A DNA stretch of 64,000 nt, taken from NCBI GenBank assembly GCA_030690265.1, contig JAUYHA010000049.1, positions 98,999 through 162,998 of the forward strand, written 5' to 3'. The first letter of the stretch is position 1. Each line of letters opens with the position of its first letter. The notes under the pieces are model-generated. The model was given only the letters and a program-made list of their open reading frames with translations. It was not told where the DNA came from and searched no databases. The translations under genes and the position numbers were made by a program. This document shows positions 1 to 7,711 of this stretch, piece by piece. The stretch is from Dehalococcoidales bacterium (GTDB lineage Bacteria > Chloroflexota > Dehalococcoidia > Dehalococcoidales > UBA2162).

Positions 1-237
1 TAGAGACACTCTTTTCATTTTCTGCCCCTATTTACCTCGGATTCACTGGAACCTGTTGGCTCCCCCCTTTGTCAGATGGTCACTTTTTGGACAAGTCTAT
101 AAACCTGTTTGCACAGGCCCTTATATTGGAGATGCGCCGGTTCAGCCTCTGACTTTGCTTTATCGAGGCATCATTCTAATTATCCCTTCAGCTAGAAAGA
201 ATCTTTTTCTTTTCCTGCCGGTTTTTCTATGTTATCC

Positions 238-543
238 TTACCCTGCTGGTTGATGGCACCCGCGGCACATATCATTGGTGCGTCCGGCATGGTTGGCGGG
301 GAAGGGCTTAATGCCACTTTCACCATGGCATACCAGGCAGTCGTCCCGTCCTTCGAGGGTGTGGGGTATTGCCGGTGGCCCCGCGGTTTCTGTCGGTTCC
401 TCTGCCGGTGGCGTTTCGTCAGCCGGTGGAGTTGTATCTGGCGTGTTGGGGGTGGTGGTAGTTCCGCCACCACAAGAGATAGCCAGTAGAGTTAACCCTA
501 GTATCAGTGCAATCACCAAATACCAGGTTATCTTTCTCTTCAT
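238..543 (-). CDS. Diheme c-type cytochrome lipoprotein
   Basis: A 101-residue secreted protein with two CXXCH heme c motifs (CLVCH and CRGCH). The N-terminus is a lipoprotein signal: MKRK, a hydrophobic stretch, then a lipobox LAISC followed by glycines. A Thr/Pro/Glu-rich linker joins it to the heme part. A strong ribosome site (AAGGAGGTG) precedes the ATG. The heme part (PHTLEGR-DCLxCH, then GIKP, then a final CXXCH) closely resembles the C-terminal end of the eight-heme cytochrome at 7712-8461, so the two share a module. It diverges from the sensor kinase gene, with an operator-like repeat between them. It is probably a small electron carrier or heme partner of the nearby respiratory modules; that role is inferred. 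Confidence 0.85.
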   Translation of the reverse strand: MKRKITWYLVIALILGLTLLAISCGGGTTTTPNTPDTTPPADETPPAEEPTETAGPPAIPHTLEGRDDCLVCHGESGIKPFPANHAGRTNDMCRGCHQPAG

Positions 544-659
544 TGCTATACACCTCCTTAGATTATAATATACTTTTCATCCCTGAAATTCCATCAATTT
601 TCTTTTGCTAAAGGCTAAATATATTTTACTCGGTATACTCCACTCCTATTCAGCCTAAA

Positions 660-692
660 ACTACCCGAATATGTAGAGTAGGGACTACCCAA
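660..692 (-). promoter_or_regulatory. Operator-like repeat upstream of the two-component system
   Basis: On the minus strand this reads GGGTAGTCCCTA, 12 bases, then GGGTAGT. The same pattern with the same 12-base spacer occurs on the plus strand at 3017-3047. It lies in the spacer between the divergent cytochrome lipoprotein and sensor kinase genes. This fits a binding site for the NarL-type regulator at 2299-2952. The pattern is seen directly; regulator binding is inferred. Confidence 0.6.
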
Positions 693-761
693 TTTTACGG
701 CAGGTCATCAAAATAGAGTGGAAACAAGGCTAGAAGGACTTGACTGGGGATTTCAGTAAAA

Positions 762-2306
762 TTGAAAATAAGGGGAACCAGTGGCTATAATCAAAGTGAG
801 CGGGGTATCAGGGTGTTTAAGAACAGGCTTCAATATAGAATAATCCTGTTAGTTTCTGGCATCTTACTGGTTATTGGTATCTTTGGCGGCGCAGTTATGC
901 TCTATTTACAGCGGCAAACTACCGTGGCTCACTTTACCGAGTCAACAGTTGCCTTAGCTGCAATGCTTCGTGACTCTTTGGAACGTGATATGCTTCTGGC
1001 GAACCGTGAGCACGTGCAAGATTCTGTTACCCTGATGGCTTTAAGGAAGCCCGTAAATGATGTGACTATTCTTTCTAACCAGCGGAAGGTCTATGCTTCC
1101 AGTGAGACCTCTGTTATTGGTGAGATAAGGGATGACGAAAGCATTAGCCAGGTCTTTACCTCCGGGAAAACGGTCACAGGAGTGGAGAACCGCTACGGAA
1201 ATAAGAGCCTGTATGTTATCTTTCCGGTATGGAACAAGCCTGATTGCTACAGCTGTCACGGTTCGGCATCAGAGATTCTGGGGGCAATTGAGATTGGTGT
1301 GGACAGCCATATGCTGGATAGGCAGATTCAAGAACAAACGCTGACCATGGCGGTGATAGCCGGGGTTACCTTTGTCATCGTGGGGGGAGTACTGACCTAT
1401 GTCTTGCGCTCAGCAGTGGCTAATCCCATGTCAAAGCTGGCAGCCTCAGCTCGGCGAATCGCCGGAGGTGACCTTAGCGCTAGGGTGGAGATTGAGAGGG
1501 ACGATGAGGTTGGCATGGTGGGGCGCAGCTTTAATGAAATGGCGGAGCAAGTTGAGCAGCACGCTCAAGCTCTTGAAGTTTCTAAAAAAGAGCTGGAAGA
1601 GACGGTTCAGGAGAGAACCCGGCAGCTGCAAGAAACGGTAGGGATTCGCGGGCAATTGCTGGAGAGTCTTATTTCGGCGCAGGAGGAAGAGCGCCACAGA
1701 GTAGCCCGGGAGCTTCATGACGAAGTCGGGCAAGCTCTTTCTGCCATTATGATGGATTTAGCCAGGGCGATTGACGGCTTACCGGATGAGGCAGCCGAAG
1801 CCAAGCAGAAGCTAACGCAGTCGCGTGCCCTCGCCGCTCAGACTCTGGCAGAACTGCGCAAGCTGATTTATGACCTCCGTCCTGAAGTGCTTGACCAGCT
1901 CGGTCTGGCTCCAGCCCTGCGCTCCTATGTCAAAAGTCGCCTGGAGGCTCAAGATATCAAAGCGCGCCTCAGCTTCTCCGGGCTGGAAAACAGGCTCCCT
2001 TCCCGGATGGAGATTACCCTATTCCGGATTATTCAGGAGGCGACTACCAATGTAGTCCGCCACTCCGGGGCATCTATGGTCAGTATCAAAGTGTCAGCAA
2101 CAGACTCGCGAGTAGAGGCTGTCATTCAAGACAATGGCCAGGGTTTCGATGTTGCAGCGGCTCTTCAAGCCTCAGAGTCCTGGGGGTTACGCGGTATTCG
2201 CGAAAGGGTCAACGTTGTCGGGGGACAGCTGAGTATAGAATCAACACCTGGGAAAGGCACTCGGATACGCTTCCAGGTTCCTCTGGAGGGTAACTATTAT
2301 GAGTAA
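762..2306 (+). CDS. Heme-binding NarX-type sensor histidine kinase
   Basis: Membrane sensor kinase. Counting from the TTG at 762 it has TM1 at about 27-48, an extracytoplasmic domain with one heme c motif CYSCH at 162-166, TM2 at about 195-217, a HAMP linker, and a HisKA_3 domain with the phospho-acceptor His at about 319 in RELHDEVGQ. An HATPase domain follows (N-box NNVVRHSG-like, DNGQGFD, GLRGIRERV). HisKA_3 kinases pair with NarL/LuxR regulators, and one follows directly, overlapping by 8 bases. A GTG at 813 is an alternative start that removes 17 weakly supported residues. The covalent heme suggests sensing of redox state, oxygen/NO or electron flux. The ligand cannot be read from the sequence. 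Confidence 0.88.
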   Translation: MKIRGTSGYNQSERGIRVFKNRLQYRIILLVSGILLVIGIFGGAVMLYLQRQTTVAHFTESTVALAAMLRDSLERDMLLANREHVQDSVTLMALRKPVNDVTILSNQRKVYASSETSVIGEIRDDESISQVFTSGKTVTGVENRYGNKSLYVIFPVWNKPDCYSCHGSASEILGAIEIGVDSHMLDRQIQEQTLTMAVIAGVTFVIVGGVLTYVLRSAVANPMSKLAASARRIAGGDLSARVEIERDDEVGMVGRSFNEMAEQVEQHAQALEVSKKELEETVQERTRQLQETVGIRGQLLESLISAQEEERHRVARELHDEVGQALSAIMMDLARAIDGLPDEAAEAKQKLTQSRALAAQTLAELRKLIYDLRPEVLDQLGLAPALRSYVKSRLEAQDIKARLSFSGLENRLPSRMEITLFRIIQEATTNVVRHSGASMVSIKVSATDSRVEAVIQDNGQGFDVAAALQASESWGLRGIRERVNVVGGQLSIESTPGKGTRIRFQVPLEGNYYE

Positions 2307-2952
2307 GCTGCACATTTTGATTGTGGACGATCACGGGATTGTTCGAGCCGGCATACGCTCCTTGCTGGAGGGTCAGCCTGATATTGAGGTAGTGGGAGAG
2401 GCGGCAGGAGGGGAAGAGGCTATCGAGAAAGCGGTGCAATTTCAGCCGGACCTGGTGCTTATGGACATCGCTATGCCGGGGATGAATGGTATTGAAGCTA
2501 CCTATCGTATAAAGAAGGAACTCCCTCACACCCGTGTCCTTGTCCTCAGTATGCATGATGACGAGGAGTTTTTCTTCCCTGTGCTCAGGGCGGGAGCCTC
2601 GGGTTATATCCTGAAGGAAGCTGAACCGCAGGAACTGCTCTACGCTATCCACACGGTTCACCAGGGCAATGTTTTCCTTTCACCAGCCGTCGCCAGTACT
2701 TTGCTGGAAGGCTTCATTACGGCGACCCCCGAGACGGCTGGCGAGACTTATGGTGCCCTGACCCGCCGTGAAAAAGAGGTGCTCCGGTTAGCCGCTTCCG
2801 GTCAGACCAACCGCGAGATGGCGGAGGCACTTTTCCTGAGTATCAGGACGGTGGAGAAATACCGCCAGGCGGTAATGCACAAGCTCGGCCTGGCCAGGCG
2901 GGAGGACCTGACCAAGTATGCCATTCGTAGAGGACTTATTGACTTCGAGTGA
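2299..2952 (+). CDS. NarL/LuxR-family response regulator
   Basis: A 217-residue response regulator. The receiver domain has the acidic pair DD at 10-11, phospho-acceptor Asp56 in LVLMDIAMP, and a conserved Lys in GYILKEAEP. The C-terminus is a LuxR-type helix-turn-helix (LTRREKEVLRLAASG, then TNREMAEALFLSIRTVEKY). Its ATG lies inside the end of the kinase gene, so the two are translationally coupled. It probably controls the cytochrome/NrfD operon that follows and the divergent lipoprotein, through the repeated GGGTAGT pattern that flanks the gene pair. The pairing is secure; the targets are inferred. Confidence 0.92.
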   Translation: MSKLHILIVDDHGIVRAGIRSLLEGQPDIEVVGEAAGGEEAIEKAVQFQPDLVLMDIAMPGMNGIEATYRIKKELPHTRVLVLSMHDDEEFFFPVLRAGASGYILKEAEPQELLYAIHTVHQGNVFLSPAVASTLLEGFITATPETAGETYGALTRREKEVLRLAASGQTNREMAEALFLSIRTVEKYRQAVMHKLGLARREDLTKYAIRRGLIDFE

Positions 2953-3014
2953 TTAACCACTCCCAGAGTTCTCCTTATTTATTTATTGCTCTTTATCGTC
3001 AGCTTTCAGCAAAA

Positions 3015-3047
3015 TTGGGTAGTCCCTACCCAAAACATTTGGGTAGT
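3015..3047 (+). promoter_or_regulatory. Operator-like palindrome and half-site ahead of the slipin/cytochrome operon
   Basis: A perfect 7-base inverted repeat, TTGGGTA-GTCCC-TACCCAA, occupies 3015-3033. A third half-site, GGGTAGT, lies at 3041-3047. The layout GGGTAGTCCCTA-N12-GGGTAGT matches the minus-strand copy at 660-690, so the two copies face away from each other around the two-component genes. The region 2953-3199 holds no gene and probably contains the promoter of the slipin/cytochrome operon. I could not assign a clear -35/-10 pair there. Confidence 0.6.
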
Positions 3048-3199
3048 AAAAGGCTATCTCATCTTTACAAGCCTCTGTTAGGATATAAGCGAAGATGGTG
3101 CTTGCCTGTTAACCGAATCTGAAGTATTAAATACTTGCCAAATACAATTATAAAGCGGATATTGTGAAGCTTATTTAAATAAAGGAGGATAGATAAAAT

Positions 3200-3955
3200 A
3201 TGGAGACCTGGCTTATCGTTCTAATTGCGGTGGTAGTATTGGTGCTATTGCCTCTTGCCGTCAAGATTGTGAAGCAGTACGAGCGGGGGGTGATGCTTCG
3301 TTTCGGGCGCCTGGTTGGGGTAAGAAACCCCGGTTTTAATTTGATTATTCCCTTTGTTGACCGAATGACCAAGGTTAGCCTTCGTATCGTGACCACGGTG
3401 TTAGAGCCACAGGAGGTGATAACCAGGGATAACGTCACCGTCAGGGTGGATGCGGTAGTCTACTTCAAGGTGATTGAGCCGGCAAAGGCAATAATTAATG
3501 TTGAAAACTACCGTGATGCAATCATTCAGCTGGCTCTGACTACCCTTCGAAGTGTTCTCGGGCAGTCAGACCTGGACGAGTTGCTGGCCCATCGTGACGA
3601 GATTAACCTGAGACTTCAGCAGATTATTGACAAAGAAAGTGAAGAACCGTGGGGGGTCACTGCTACGCTGGTCGAGGTTAAAGATGTTCTTCTCCCCGAA
3701 GGAATGCAGCGGGCTATGGCTCGTCAGGCTGAGTCAGAACGAGAAAAGCGAGCCAAGATTATCCATGCCGAAGGTGAACAGGCGGCGGCGTCAACTCTGG
3801 CGGAAGCGGCCAGGATTATTAACGCTCAGCCCGCGGCCCTGCAGCTGCGCTACCTGCAAACCCTGGTTGAGATGTCCGGCGAGAGGAACAGCACCATCAT
3901 ACCGTTACCGGTAGACATCCTTAATATCCTGTCCAATGTATCTAAAGGTGGGTAG
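3200..3955 (+). CDS. Slipin (stomatin/SPFH-family membrane protein)
   Basis: A 251-residue SPFH/band-7 protein. It has an N-terminal membrane segment (WLIVLIAVVVLVLLPLAV), then the stomatin signature KQYERGVMLRFGRL and NPGFNLIIPFVD. The helical C-terminal part is rich in Glu, Ala and Arg (ARQAESEREKRAKIIHAEGE), as in slipins. A good ribosome site, AAGGAGGAT, precedes the ATG. Slipins organise membrane microdomains and are usually followed by an NfeD gene. Here NfeD is absent and the next gene is a multiheme cytochrome. Its place at the head of a respiratory operon suggests a role in assembly or stability of the membrane complexes (inferred). Confidence 0.9.
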   Translation: METWLIVLIAVVVLVLLPLAVKIVKQYERGVMLRFGRLVGVRNPGFNLIIPFVDRMTKVSLRIVTTVLEPQEVITRDNVTVRVDAVVYFKVIEPAKAIINVENYRDAIIQLALTTLRSVLGQSDLDELLAHRDEINLRLQQIIDKESEEPWGVTATLVEVKDVLLPEGMQRAMARQAESEREKRAKIIHAEGEQAAASTLAEAARIINAQPAALQLRYLQTLVEMSGERNSTIIPLPVDILNILSNVSKGG

Positions 3956-4034
3956 CATTAGTAGCGGAAAGAACTGAAGCGTTGGACAGGCCCGTTTGAA
4001 AGAGTCTTCATCTCATGGCGGAAAGGGTATCTTT

Positions 4035-5285
4035 GTGAAATTTAAGTTGCTTCTATTTGTTGCCTTCGCAGTCTCGGTCTTATGGATTTTGACTACTGCT
4101 GTCCTCGCCCAAGAAGAGTTGCCCCCAAGCTATGCCGGATTGAAGAACCCTTTCCCCTGGACTGATGGTACTGCTCAGGAAGCAGGCAAGGAGTTATATC
4201 AGGTTACCTGTCTTCCCTGTCACGGAGCCAGCGGGGGTAATATAGCCGGGGCTAACTTTGCCAGTGCGAATTACACGGGTCGTCTCGAGGAAAGCCCTGA
4301 CCGTTCTTTCTGGCTCTTGAGCGAGGGTAGTCAGGATAAAGGTATGCCCGCTTACAAGTTTTCCCTTTCCGAAGAGCAGCGGTGGCAGGTGCTGACTTAC
4401 CTCTGGTCTTTAAGCAAAGAAGGAGCTTCTACCGAGATAGCTGGTCCGATTGTGATTAACCCGGTAAGTGAAGAAGGCGTCTTGCCAGACTGTTTTCGAT
4501 GTCACACGAGGGTGCTGAAGGGCCATGATAAACTCGGTGAAGGAAGCGGTGCCTGTCTCATCTGCCATAGCGGCACCCACATGGGAATGCTGCGTCTTTT
4601 TGATGGCACCGAGCTCTCTCCGGAGGATTCCCCCAAGCTCTGCGGGCAGTGTCATTCGGCGCATTATGCTGCCTGGCAGGAAGGGACTCACGGCATCGTT
4701 GCTGGAAGGGAAGAAAGGACCGGGTTGCCCATTGTGGTGAAGCCAAAGTGTGCTGATTGTCATGAGCCGCACCAGCCCCAGATGTCTCTTGCCATAGGTA
4801 AGACCTATCCGCCTCTATCCGCTGAAGGGGGTCAGCTGGACTGCTTGAGTTGTCATGTGAGAGTGCTGAAGGGTCATGATAAACTCGGTGAAGGAAGCGA
4901 AGCTTGCTGGGCCTGCCATGTCAGTACCCAGATGAAAACACTACATCTGGCTGGTGGAGAAACCCGGTTGCCCTTGTCAGATTCTCCCAAACTTTGTGCC
5001 CAGTGTCATCAGGCGCGTTATGAAGCCTGGGAAAGAGGAACACACGGAGTTCCTGCCTGGAAGGAAGGAGAACCAGCAATTGTTGGTGCTGATAAAGTTA
5101 AGTGTATTAACTGTCACGAACCGCACCAGCCTCAGATACCTCTTCTGAATATAACCAAACCTCATCCACCGGCTCAGCCTCCGCCGGCTAAACCATCGGC
5201 TCTCTTGTTAGCCCTGCTTGGCATCTCCGGAGTACTTGTAGTAGCGGTTGGCCTGGCAGTGGTGAGAAGAGGAGAATTGCCATGA
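4035..5285 (+). CDS. Nine-heme membrane-anchored cytochrome c
   Basis: An exported cytochrome with nine CXXCH motifs. I chose the GTG at 4035 because it begins a clean signal peptide (VKFKLLLFVAFAV, cleaved near VLAQ); a TTG at 3996 would add 13 polar residues. Next comes a class I cytochrome c domain with one heme (CLPCHG, with MPAYKFSLS as probable Met ligand region). Two tandem four-heme repeats follow, each starting DC-x-x-CH-x-RVLKGHDKLGEGS and ending CHEPHQPQ. A C-terminal TM anchor (ALLLALLGISGVLVVAVGLAVV) precedes the end. The TGA overlaps the next ATG, so it is co-translated with the FeS subunit. It probably passes electrons between the periplasm and the FeS/NrfD subunits. Confidence 0.9.
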   Translation: MKFKLLLFVAFAVSVLWILTTAVLAQEELPPSYAGLKNPFPWTDGTAQEAGKELYQVTCLPCHGASGGNIAGANFASANYTGRLEESPDRSFWLLSEGSQDKGMPAYKFSLSEEQRWQVLTYLWSLSKEGASTEIAGPIVINPVSEEGVLPDCFRCHTRVLKGHDKLGEGSGACLICHSGTHMGMLRLFDGTELSPEDSPKLCGQCHSAHYAAWQEGTHGIVAGREERTGLPIVVKPKCADCHEPHQPQMSLAIGKTYPPLSAEGGQLDCLSCHVRVLKGHDKLGEGSEACWACHVSTQMKTLHLAGGETRLPLSDSPKLCAQCHQARYEAWERGTHGVPAWKEGEPAIVGADKVKCINCHEPHQPQIPLLNITKPHPPAQPPPAKPSALLLALLGISGVLVVAVGLAVVRRGELP

Positions 5286-6136
5286 AGCAAATGGGGCGCA
5301 GAGAGTTCATCAAATATTCGGGCGGGCTGATAGGGTTTGTGCTCCTGGGTAAATACATCAGGTTCCCTTTTTCCTCCCGGGCTTCTGGGCAAGCTTCCGG
5401 ACAGGAGTCAGTTTTGAAGCGAGCGGCTGACGGGCTGGGCACGGTAGCTGACCCGGCTAACAGATTTGCCATGGTAATAGATGTCGGGGCATGTATCGGC
5501 TGTAGGAGATGCCAGTGGGGGTGTAAAGAAGAGAATAATATCCCGGACACCATCTCTCCGCCCTGGATAGAGGTATTTGAGGTGAAATCCGATGTAAGCG
5601 TCGGCGGTCACCCATCACTGCAAGACCTCAAGGAAGGAGTCACTACATCCTATACGGAATCTCCTCGAGAGGGAAGGTGGTATTTACCCGCCCAGTGTAA
5701 TCACTGTGACAATCCGCCGTGTGTCAAAGTCTGTCCCGTGGGAGCAACCTATAAGGATAAAGATGGGCTTGTTTTGATGAATTACGATAGGTGTATCGGT
5801 TGCCGAATTTGTGTGGTAGCCTGTCCCTACAGCGCCCGTCGCTTTAACTGGTTGGAACCAGAAATTCCTGCTGACGAGACGAACCCGCTGGTGCCGGTCC
5901 GTCCCCTGAGCGTTGTTGAGAAGTGCACTTTCTGCGTACACCGAACCCGGCAAGGAAAGTTACCCCGCTGCGTTGAGGTATGCCCGGTGCGAGCCCGGCA
6001 CTTCGGCAACATTAACGACCCGGAAAGCGAAGTTGCCAAAATATTAGAGACAAACCTGAGCTTCCGTCTTTTGGAGGAAGCTAATACTCATCCTCACATA
6101 TGGTACATTACACGGGGTAAAAAATGGCTGCAATGA
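5282..6136 (+). CDS. TAT-exported ferredoxin-type subunit, module 1 (NrfC/PsrB/HybA-like)
   Basis: A 284-residue iron-sulfur subunit of the kind paired with NrfD membrane proteins. The N-terminus has a twin-arginine motif (GRREFIKYSGG) followed by a hydrophobic segment, so it is probably exported folded. Cysteine clusters appear in order: C71-x2-C-x2-C-x3-C, then CNHCDNPPCVKVCP, CIGCRICVVACP, and CTFC...CVEVCP. This is the standard set for four [4Fe-4S] clusters. It overlaps the cytochrome gene upstream by 4 bases and the NrfD gene downstream by 13. Its role would be an electron wire between the multiheme cytochrome and the quinone site. No catalytic partner is encoded here. Confidence 0.9.
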   Translation: MKQMGRREFIKYSGGLIGFVLLGKYIRFPFSSRASGQASGQESVLKRAADGLGTVADPANRFAMVIDVGACIGCRRCQWGCKEENNIPDTISPPWIEVFEVKSDVSVGGHPSLQDLKEGVTTSYTESPREGRWYLPAQCNHCDNPPCVKVCPVGATYKDKDGLVLMNYDRCIGCRICVVACPYSARRFNWLEPEIPADETNPLVPVRPLSVVEKCTFCVHRTRQGKLPRCVEVCPVRARHFGNINDPESEVAKILETNLSFRLLEEANTHPHIWYITRGKKWLQ

Positions 6137-7446
6137 TGAGAAGAAGAACAGATAGACCAGATAGAGTTACCCTGGATTTGATGCGGCCGGTACTATTTAC
6201 AGGCAGAGCCTTTTTCCCGTTAGCTGCTCTGGTGGTAGTTGTCTTTGGCTTGTATGTTTATACCTTCTACATTCAAGTTACCCAGGGTCATGGAGCTGCT
6301 ACCGGTCAATCCACCCCGGTGGGAGCGGTATGGGGCCTGTATGTTGCCAGTATTGTCTTTTTCATAGGTATCAGTCATGTCGGCATCGGCGTTTCTGCTG
6401 CCACTCGCCTCCTCAACCTGCACTATTTAAGACCTTATGCCAGGGTAGCTGAGCTACTTACCCTGTTCTGTTTACCGGCGGCTGTTCTCATTATCACCCT
6501 GGATATTGGCAGACCAGAAAGGTTTCTCATAAATGTTATGATATACGGGCGCATTCAGGCACCCTTTGTCTGGTCAGCCACCGTTATCTCGGTCTATCTT
6601 TTTGCCAGTCTCGTCTATCTCTACTTATCAATGCGCCGGGATTTAGCACTGAGTGCCAGGTATGTGCCAAGGTGGGGGTGGTTATACAGGCTATTAGCCC
6701 TGGGCTATGAGGATACCGAGGAAGCAAGAGAATTGCATGAAAAAGTCCTGTGGTGGATGGCTCTGGTCCTTATCCCCATTATGGTTTCAGTGCACTCCGT
6801 TTACGGTTTTGTCTTCGGTCTTCATGGTGGCAGGCCGGGGTGGTTTAACCCTTTTATGGCTCCGTACTTCGTCCTCGGAGCTCTGATTAATGGCTTTGCC
6901 ACCCTCGTTGCTGTGGTGGCTATCATCCGCAAGCTCTATCATTGGGAAGAGTATCTACCCGTTGAAGCAATAAGGAACCTCGCCCGGTTCCTTTGCTGGA
7001 TGACGGCCATATATATCTATTTCATGGGGGCTGAATACCTTACCTATATTTACAGTCCGCCGGCTGGTGAGGTCAGTGTGGCTCGGTCCGTATTGAAAGG
7101 TGAGTTTAGCCTGATTTTCTGGCCGGCAATGGGCACACTTGTTCTCGGCTGGCTTTTGCTCTTTCTTAATCAAACCATATTCAACCGCCAGTTTACTCTC
7201 TGGGTCACTGTCGTTGGAGCCTGCTTGATAAACATTGTCTTGTTTGCTACGCGGTACCTGATTGTGGTACCTTCCCTGCTGCGCCCTCTTCTTCCTTTTC
7301 CGACCGGCACCTACACGCCAACTTTGTACGAGTGGGGAGCATTTCTCGGAGTGGCTGCCTTTGTGGTTGGCGCCTATACGCTATTTCTGAAGGTCTTTCC
7401 GATTATAGAGCTTCCCCATTCCAGTGAGCTGGAGGAGCGGCGGTGA
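6124..7446 (+). CDS. NrfD/PsrC-family quinone-interacting membrane subunit, module 1
   Basis: A 440-residue polytopic membrane protein with many hydrophobic segments (roughly ten). It contains the family feature of a helix with GIGVSAATRLLNL followed by a loop with DIGRPERF. NrfD/PsrC proteins exchange electrons between the quinone pool and an attached FeS subunit. The start overlaps the FeS gene by 13 bases; a second ATG at 6133 is equally possible. It also overlaps the small membrane protein gene downstream (GTGA). Whether it oxidises or reduces quinone cannot be read from sequence. Confidence 0.88.
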   Translation: MAAMMRRRTDRPDRVTLDLMRPVLFTGRAFFPLAALVVVVFGLYVYTFYIQVTQGHGAATGQSTPVGAVWGLYVASIVFFIGISHVGIGVSAATRLLNLHYLRPYARVAELLTLFCLPAAVLIITLDIGRPERFLINVMIYGRIQAPFVWSATVISVYLFASLVYLYLSMRRDLALSARYVPRWGWLYRLLALGYEDTEEARELHEKVLWWMALVLIPIMVSVHSVYGFVFGLHGGRPGWFNPFMAPYFVLGALINGFATLVAVVAIIRKLYHWEEYLPVEAIRNLARFLCWMTAIYIYFMGAEYLTYIYSPPAGEVSVARSVLKGEFSLIFWPAMGTLVLGWLLLFLNQTIFNRQFTLWVTVVGACLINIVLFATRYLIVVPSLLRPLLPFPTGTYTPTLYEWGAFLGVAAFVVGAYTLFLKVFPIIELPHSSELEERR

Positions 7447-7646
7447 CGAAAAAGTTGCTCATTATTTCAGCCAATGCGGTGGTGAGCCTGACAATGGCAG
7501 CTACCGGCTTGACCCGAATGATTCTGAGAGACCCCCTCCTGGGGGGTGGTTACGAGTTCTCTACTCTGCTGTGGATTACCGGCCTGATAACCCTTTTCTT
7601 GATACCGCTGGAAATATGCATAATAAAGCCGTTTAAAAGAAGTTAA
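7443..7646 (+). CDS. Small two-helix membrane protein
   Basis: A 67-residue protein with two predicted TM segments (LLIISANAVVSLTMAATGL and LLWITGLITLFLIPLEICI) and a basic tail, KPFKRS. The GTG start overlaps the TGA of the NrfD gene (GTGA), so it is translationally coupled. I do not recognise a family. Its position between the two modules suggests an accessory or assembly subunit of the first complex. Small membrane subunits are common in quinone-linked complexes, but the role here is inferred from position only. Confidence 0.65.
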   Translation: MTKKLLIISANAVVSLTMAATGLTRMILRDPLLGGGYEFSTLLWITGLITLFLIPLEICIIKPFKRS

Positions 7647-7711
7647 CCAGAATATAGCCAGGGTAAAGTTTACGGCAAAGAATACTTGTCACCAGGGTAA
7701 GGTAGCTAAAA

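Noticed and set aside
1..237. A gene or RNA at the left edge
   Set aside because: I found no family match, tRNA or conserved motif; open frames there are short shadows of the lipoprotein gene.
660..692. Reading the repeated GGGTAGT pattern as a terminator hairpin
   Set aside because: There is no T-run and it lies between divergent genes, where no transcript needs to end; its second copy has the same geometry with a separate half-site.
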